Assembly: GCF_018613935.1 (NCBI RefSeq)
Contig: NZ_JAGGPF010000009.1
Span: forward strand, 310,001 to 374,000
DNA length: 64,000 nucleotides
Source: Agromyces sp. ISL-38
Lineage (GTDB): Bacteria > Actinomycetota > Actinomycetes > Actinomycetales > Microbacteriaceae
Reading direction: 5' to 3'
A program made the translations under genes and the position numbers. The notes under the pieces are model-generated. The model was not told the origin of the DNA and made no database searches. It worked only from the letters and a program-made list of their open reading frames with translations. Below, piece by piece: positions 61,356-64,000 of the stretch. How positions within the stretch are numbered: position 1 is the stretch's first letter; every line of letters starts with the position of its first letter.

Positions 61356-63898
61356 GGTCGGATGCCCCGGGGCGGGCCGTCGGCCGCGCCGTGAACGGGG
61401 TGGCTCCGCTCGAGTGCAGCGCCCTCGACGTCGACGTCCGGGAGGATTCGGTCGAGCCATTTCGGCAGCCACCACGCCGACTCGCCGAGCAGGTGCATGA
61501 CGGCCGGGATCAGTAGCATCCGCACGATGAACGCGTCGAACAGCACGCCGATCGCGAGGCCGAAGCCGAGCGGGCGCACCATCGTAAGGTGCGAGAACAC
61601 GAACCCGCCGAACACCGCGGTCATGATGATCGCTGCCGCGGTCACGACCGCACGGCCGTTCCGAAGGCCCGCGACGACCGCCTTGCGGGCGGGTACGCCG
61701 TGCACCCACGCCTCGCGCATGCCCGAGACGAGAAAGAGTTGGTAGTCCATCGCGAGCCCGAACAGCACGCCCATGATGATGATCGGCGCGAAGTTCAGCA
61801 CGGGACCGGGATCGTGCACGCCGAACACCGCCCCGAACCATCCCCACTGGAAGATCGCGACCACCGCGCCGAACGCGGCGAACAGCGACAGTACGAAGCC
61901 GGCGGTCGCGATGAGCGGCACGAGGATCGACCGGAACACGAGGATCAGGATGATGAGCGAGAGGCCGACCACGAGCGCCAGGTAGATCGGCAGCACCCCG
62001 GCGAGCTTCTCGGAGATGTCGATGTTGCCGCTCGCCTGGCCGGCGACGCCGAGGCCGATCACGCCGCCGACATCCGCAACCTCGCCAGGAAGGGGCGACA
62101 GGCCGCGCAGCACGTGCACGAGCTGCTCCGTCGACTCGCTCGACGGGCCGTCGGCGGGGACCACCTGGAACGCCAGGAAGTCGCGGTCGTCCGAAACGCC
62201 GACCGGGGCGACGGCGACGACGCCATCCTGCTCGAGCAGCCGGTCGGCGAGGTCGGCCTGGGTCGCGAGGACGTCGGCTTCGTCGACCGACTCGGGCAGT
62301 GCGGCGGTCACCAGCAGCGAGCCGTTCTGGCCGGCGCCGAACGCGTCGGCCACGGCGGTGTAGGCCCGGTACTGCGTCGAGTCGGCAGCCTCCGACGAGC
62401 CGTCGGGCAGCCCGAGCCGCAGCGACAGCGCCGGGATCGCGACGACGAGCAGCGCGACGATGGCGACCACCGCGCGCAGCAGCGCGCGTGACGTCTTCAT
62501 GGGCGTCAGCTCCGGTTCGCTGTGCGAGCCGTGGTCGACCCGCGTGCGGGCCTTTCGGTTCAGCACGCGCAGCTTGATGAGCCCGAGCAGCGCCGGCGTC
62601 AGCGTGACCGCGATGAGCACGGCGACTAGCACACACACGGCCCCTACAGTGCCCATCACGCCGAGGAACGGGATGCCCGTGATGTTCAGCGCGAGCAAGG
62701 CGACGAGCACCGTCGAGCCGGCGAACACGACCGCGTTGCCCGACGTGCCGTTCGCGAGCGCGATCGATTCGCCGAGTTCCATCCCCGCGAGCAGTTGTCG
62801 CCGGTGGCGGTTGAAGATGAACAGCGCGTAGTCGATGCCGACGGCGAGCCCGAGCATGACGCCGAGCACGGGCGTGACCGACGACATGTCGACGGCGCCC
62901 GAGAACGCGAGCGACCCCGCGACGCCCACGCCGACGCCGACGAGCGACGAGACGATCGGCAACACGGCGGGGAGCAGCGCGCGGAAGACGATGATGAGCA
63001 CGAGCAGCGCGAGCGAGACGCCGACGATCTCACCGACGCCGATGAGCCCACTGGTGGAGGCGGCGATCTCGCTCGAGTAGTCGACCTGTACGCCCTCGAT
63101 GTCGGCGCCGTCGAGCTCGGCCGCCACGGCGGCCTTGAGCTCGCTCGACAGGGCGAAGAGGTCGTCTTCGAACATCACGGCCCCGGTCGCGACGCTGCCG
63201 TCGGTCGAGACGGTACGGATCTCGGATGCCGCGTCGACGAGTCGCTGGCCGTCATCGAGTTGCGTTCGCTCGTCGGCGAGCTGCGCTTCGCCATCCTCGA
63301 GCTGGGAGCGCTGTTCGTCGAGCTGCGCCTGGCTCGCGTCGAGCTGGGTCTGCTGCGCCTCGAACTGCGGCGCAGCCTGCTCGTAGGTTCCGGGCGCGCG
63401 CGCTTGCGCAATCGCCGCATCCAGCTGGGCCTGCCCGGCGTCGAGCTCGGCCTGCGCCGCGTCGAGCTGTGCCGCGCCATCCTCGAGCTGCTCCTCGGCC
63501 GCACCCAGCTGGGCGGCGCCATCCTCGAGCTGCTGCTCCTGATCGGCGCGATCGGATGCCGCGGCGAACGGATCCACCACGTCGGCGACGCCATCGAGCT
63601 CGCCGATGTCACCGAGCAGGTCGCCGATCTGCTCCTGCTGCTGTGTGGTGAACTCGGAGCCGTCGTCGGACTGGAACACCACCGTGCCGGTCGCGCCGCC
63701 GAGCCCGTCGAGCTCATCCTGCAACTGCGCGTTCACCCGGTCGGTCTCGGTTCCAGGAATGCTCATGCTCGAGGTCAACGTGCCGCCGAGCGTGAGCAGC
63801 GCGCCGGCGGCGAGCGCGAGCGCGACGATCCATCCGACGATCACGACCCACGGTCGACGCGCGGAGAAGCGGCCGAGGCGGTAGAGGAGTTCAGCCAT
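61352..63898 (-). CDS. MMPL-family transporter with internal coiled coil
   Basis: An 848-residue RND-like transporter of the MMPL group with two sets of membrane helices (about residues 290-500 and 620-800). The large outer loop after helix 1 contains a long run of heptad-like units (QLDAAQAELDAGQ and similar, about residues 135-225), giving a coiled-coil hairpin. The motif GIDYALFIFNRHR is in helix 4, GLAMDYQLFLVSGMREAWV in the second half. I start at ATG 63898 with GAAGGG upstream. MMPL proteins move lipids or drugs out of the cell. Confidence 0.9.
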   Translation of the reverse strand: MAELLYRLGRFSARRPWVVIVGWIVALALAAGALLTLGGTLTSSMSIPGTETDRVNAQLQDELDGLGGATGTVVFQSDDGSEFTTQQQEQIGDLLGDIGELDGVADVVDPFAAASDRADQEQQLEDGAAQLGAAEEQLEDGAAQLDAAQAELDAGQAQLDAAIAQARAPGTYEQAAPQFEAQQTQLDASQAQLDEQRSQLEDGEAQLADERTQLDDGQRLVDAASEIRTVSTDGSVATGAVMFEDDLFALSSELKAAVAAELDGADIEGVQVDYSSEIAASTSGLIGVGEIVGVSLALLVLIIVFRALLPAVLPIVSSLVGVGVGVAGSLAFSGAVDMSSVTPVLGVMLGLAVGIDYALFIFNRHRRQLLAGMELGESIALANGTSGNAVVFAGSTVLVALLALNITGIPFLGVMGTVGAVCVLVAVLIAVTLTPALLGLIKLRVLNRKARTRVDHGSHSEPELTPMKTSRALLRAVVAIVALLVVAIPALSLRLGLPDGSSEAADSTQYRAYTAVADAFGAGQNGSLLVTAALPESVDEADVLATQADLADRLLEQDGVVAVAPVGVSDDRDFLAFQVVPADGPSSESTEQLVHVLRGLSPLPGEVADVGGVIGLGVAGQASGNIDISEKLAGVLPIYLALVVGLSLIILILVFRSILVPLIATAGFVLSLFAAFGAVVAIFQWGWFGAVFGVHDPGPVLNFAPIIIMGVLFGLAMDYQLFLVSGMREAWVHGVPARKAVVAGLRNGRAVVTAAAIIMTAVFGGFVFSHLTMVRPLGFGLAIGVLFDAFIVRMLLIPAVMHLLGESAWWLPKWLDRILPDVDVEGAALERSHPVHGAADGPPRGIRP

Positions 63899-63960
63899 GG
63901 GGGAATGCCCTTCGGGTTCGTGGTGGGCGGCGCAGTTGGGCGGGCCGGACTCGAGGATAA

Positions 63961-63996
63961 CCGACAATTGTCGGATTTCCAACATTCGTTGGAAAT
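63961..63996. promoter_or_regulatory. twin operator palindromes upstream of the MMPL gene
   Basis: CCGACAATTGTCGG (63961-63974) is a perfect 14-base palindrome. Touching it is ATTTCCAAC-ATTC-GTTGGAAAT (63975-63996) with perfect 9-bp arms. On the minus strand TTGGAA and TTATCC 16 bases apart may be the promoter. A TetR-type regulator gene probably lies beyond the window end; that part is inference. Confidence 0.6.
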
Positions 63997-64000
63997 TGTC

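Noticed and set aside
60369..62636. Apparent 755-residue fusion of the esterase with upstream sequence
   Set aside because: The upstream part is the MMPL gene read in another frame; the true esterase start at 61355 overlaps the MMPL stop.
1..64000. CRISPR array
   Set aside because: No regularly spaced short direct repeats; the phased repeats seen (34006, 46624) have only two to four units and lie in promoters.
1..64000. tRNA or rRNA genes
   Set aside because: No cloverleaf with a TTCGA/TTCAA arm and matching acceptor stem and no rRNA segment was seen by eye; a dedicated scan could still find one.

Overview
This window comes from a high-GC Gram-positive bacterium, most likely an actinobacterium of the Microbacteriaceae (Agromyces/Leifsonia/Microbacterium type). 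The reasons are the very high GC, frequent GTG starts, many 4-base ATGA/GTGA gene overlaps, an HspR-type HAIR operator in front of a clp gene, an ECF42-type sigma factor beside a YCII/DGPF gene, and a strong excess of the word GGATGCC / GGCATCC. The genus cannot be fixed from the sequence alone. I found no rRNA, tRNA, CRISPR array, transposase or integrase.

1-16.5 kb is mostly core-like. It holds a truncated GNAT gene, a duplicated pair of VOC (glyoxalase-fold) genes, an Fpg/Nei DNA glycosylase beside a broken RidA gene, and a six-gene beta-glucan/beta-glucoside operon: GH1, ABC binding protein, two permeases, GH5 and a ROK regulator, all on the minus strand from one promoter near 11.45 kb. 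A methyltransferase, a lipoprotein hydrolase, an NTF2-like protein and a ClpC-type ATPase under a HAIR element follow. Five copies of a hairpin-forming REP-like repeat lie between genes here and twice supply the stop codon of the neighbouring gene.

16.5-35.9 kb is accessory DNA. A less GC-rich island (16.58-19.89 kb) carries four genes of unknown function, one broken by an in-frame TGA. Next is a type I restriction-modification locus (hsdM, hsdS, a frameshifted small ORF, a Fic protein, hsdR and a helicase-associated-repeat protein). It is flanked by one intact and one decayed copy of the same epimerase-like gene. Then come PadR and an ABC1 kinase, and a HipBA toxin-antitoxin module flanked by the ABC1 gene 3' end and a degraded duplicate of that end.

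36.0-43.1 kb is a catabolic cluster: a flavin monooxygenase, a polar-type ABC importer and two short-chain dehydrogenases on the minus strand, with a divergent LysR regulator. 43.1-51.1 kb mixes toxin-antitoxin DNA and ordinary genes. It contains a deleted epimerase copy next to a ribbon-helix-helix/Doc pair with a perfect palindrome operator, a minigluzincin, a lipoprotein, an SDR with an unusual ATTGCA array, and an ArsR-serine hydrolase-MFS-AHSA1 operon. A second epimerase fragment next to an orphan Doc follows.

51.2-64 kb holds a DHFR-like/YCII/ECF42 set, an XRE-nucleotidyltransferase toxin-antitoxin pair, an ACT-domain protein, a PadR-DUF1048-ABC drug-export operon closed by a 21-bp-stem terminator, a foreign-looking cysteine-synthase-like gene, and a lipase/MMPL transporter pair with twin operator palindromes at the window end.

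The main pattern is that RM and toxin-antitoxin modules here repeatedly sit beside full, deleted or decayed copies of the same chromosomal genes (epimerase four times, Doc three times, ABC1 kinase twice). This suggests that duplication and recombination between these copies moved the modules.
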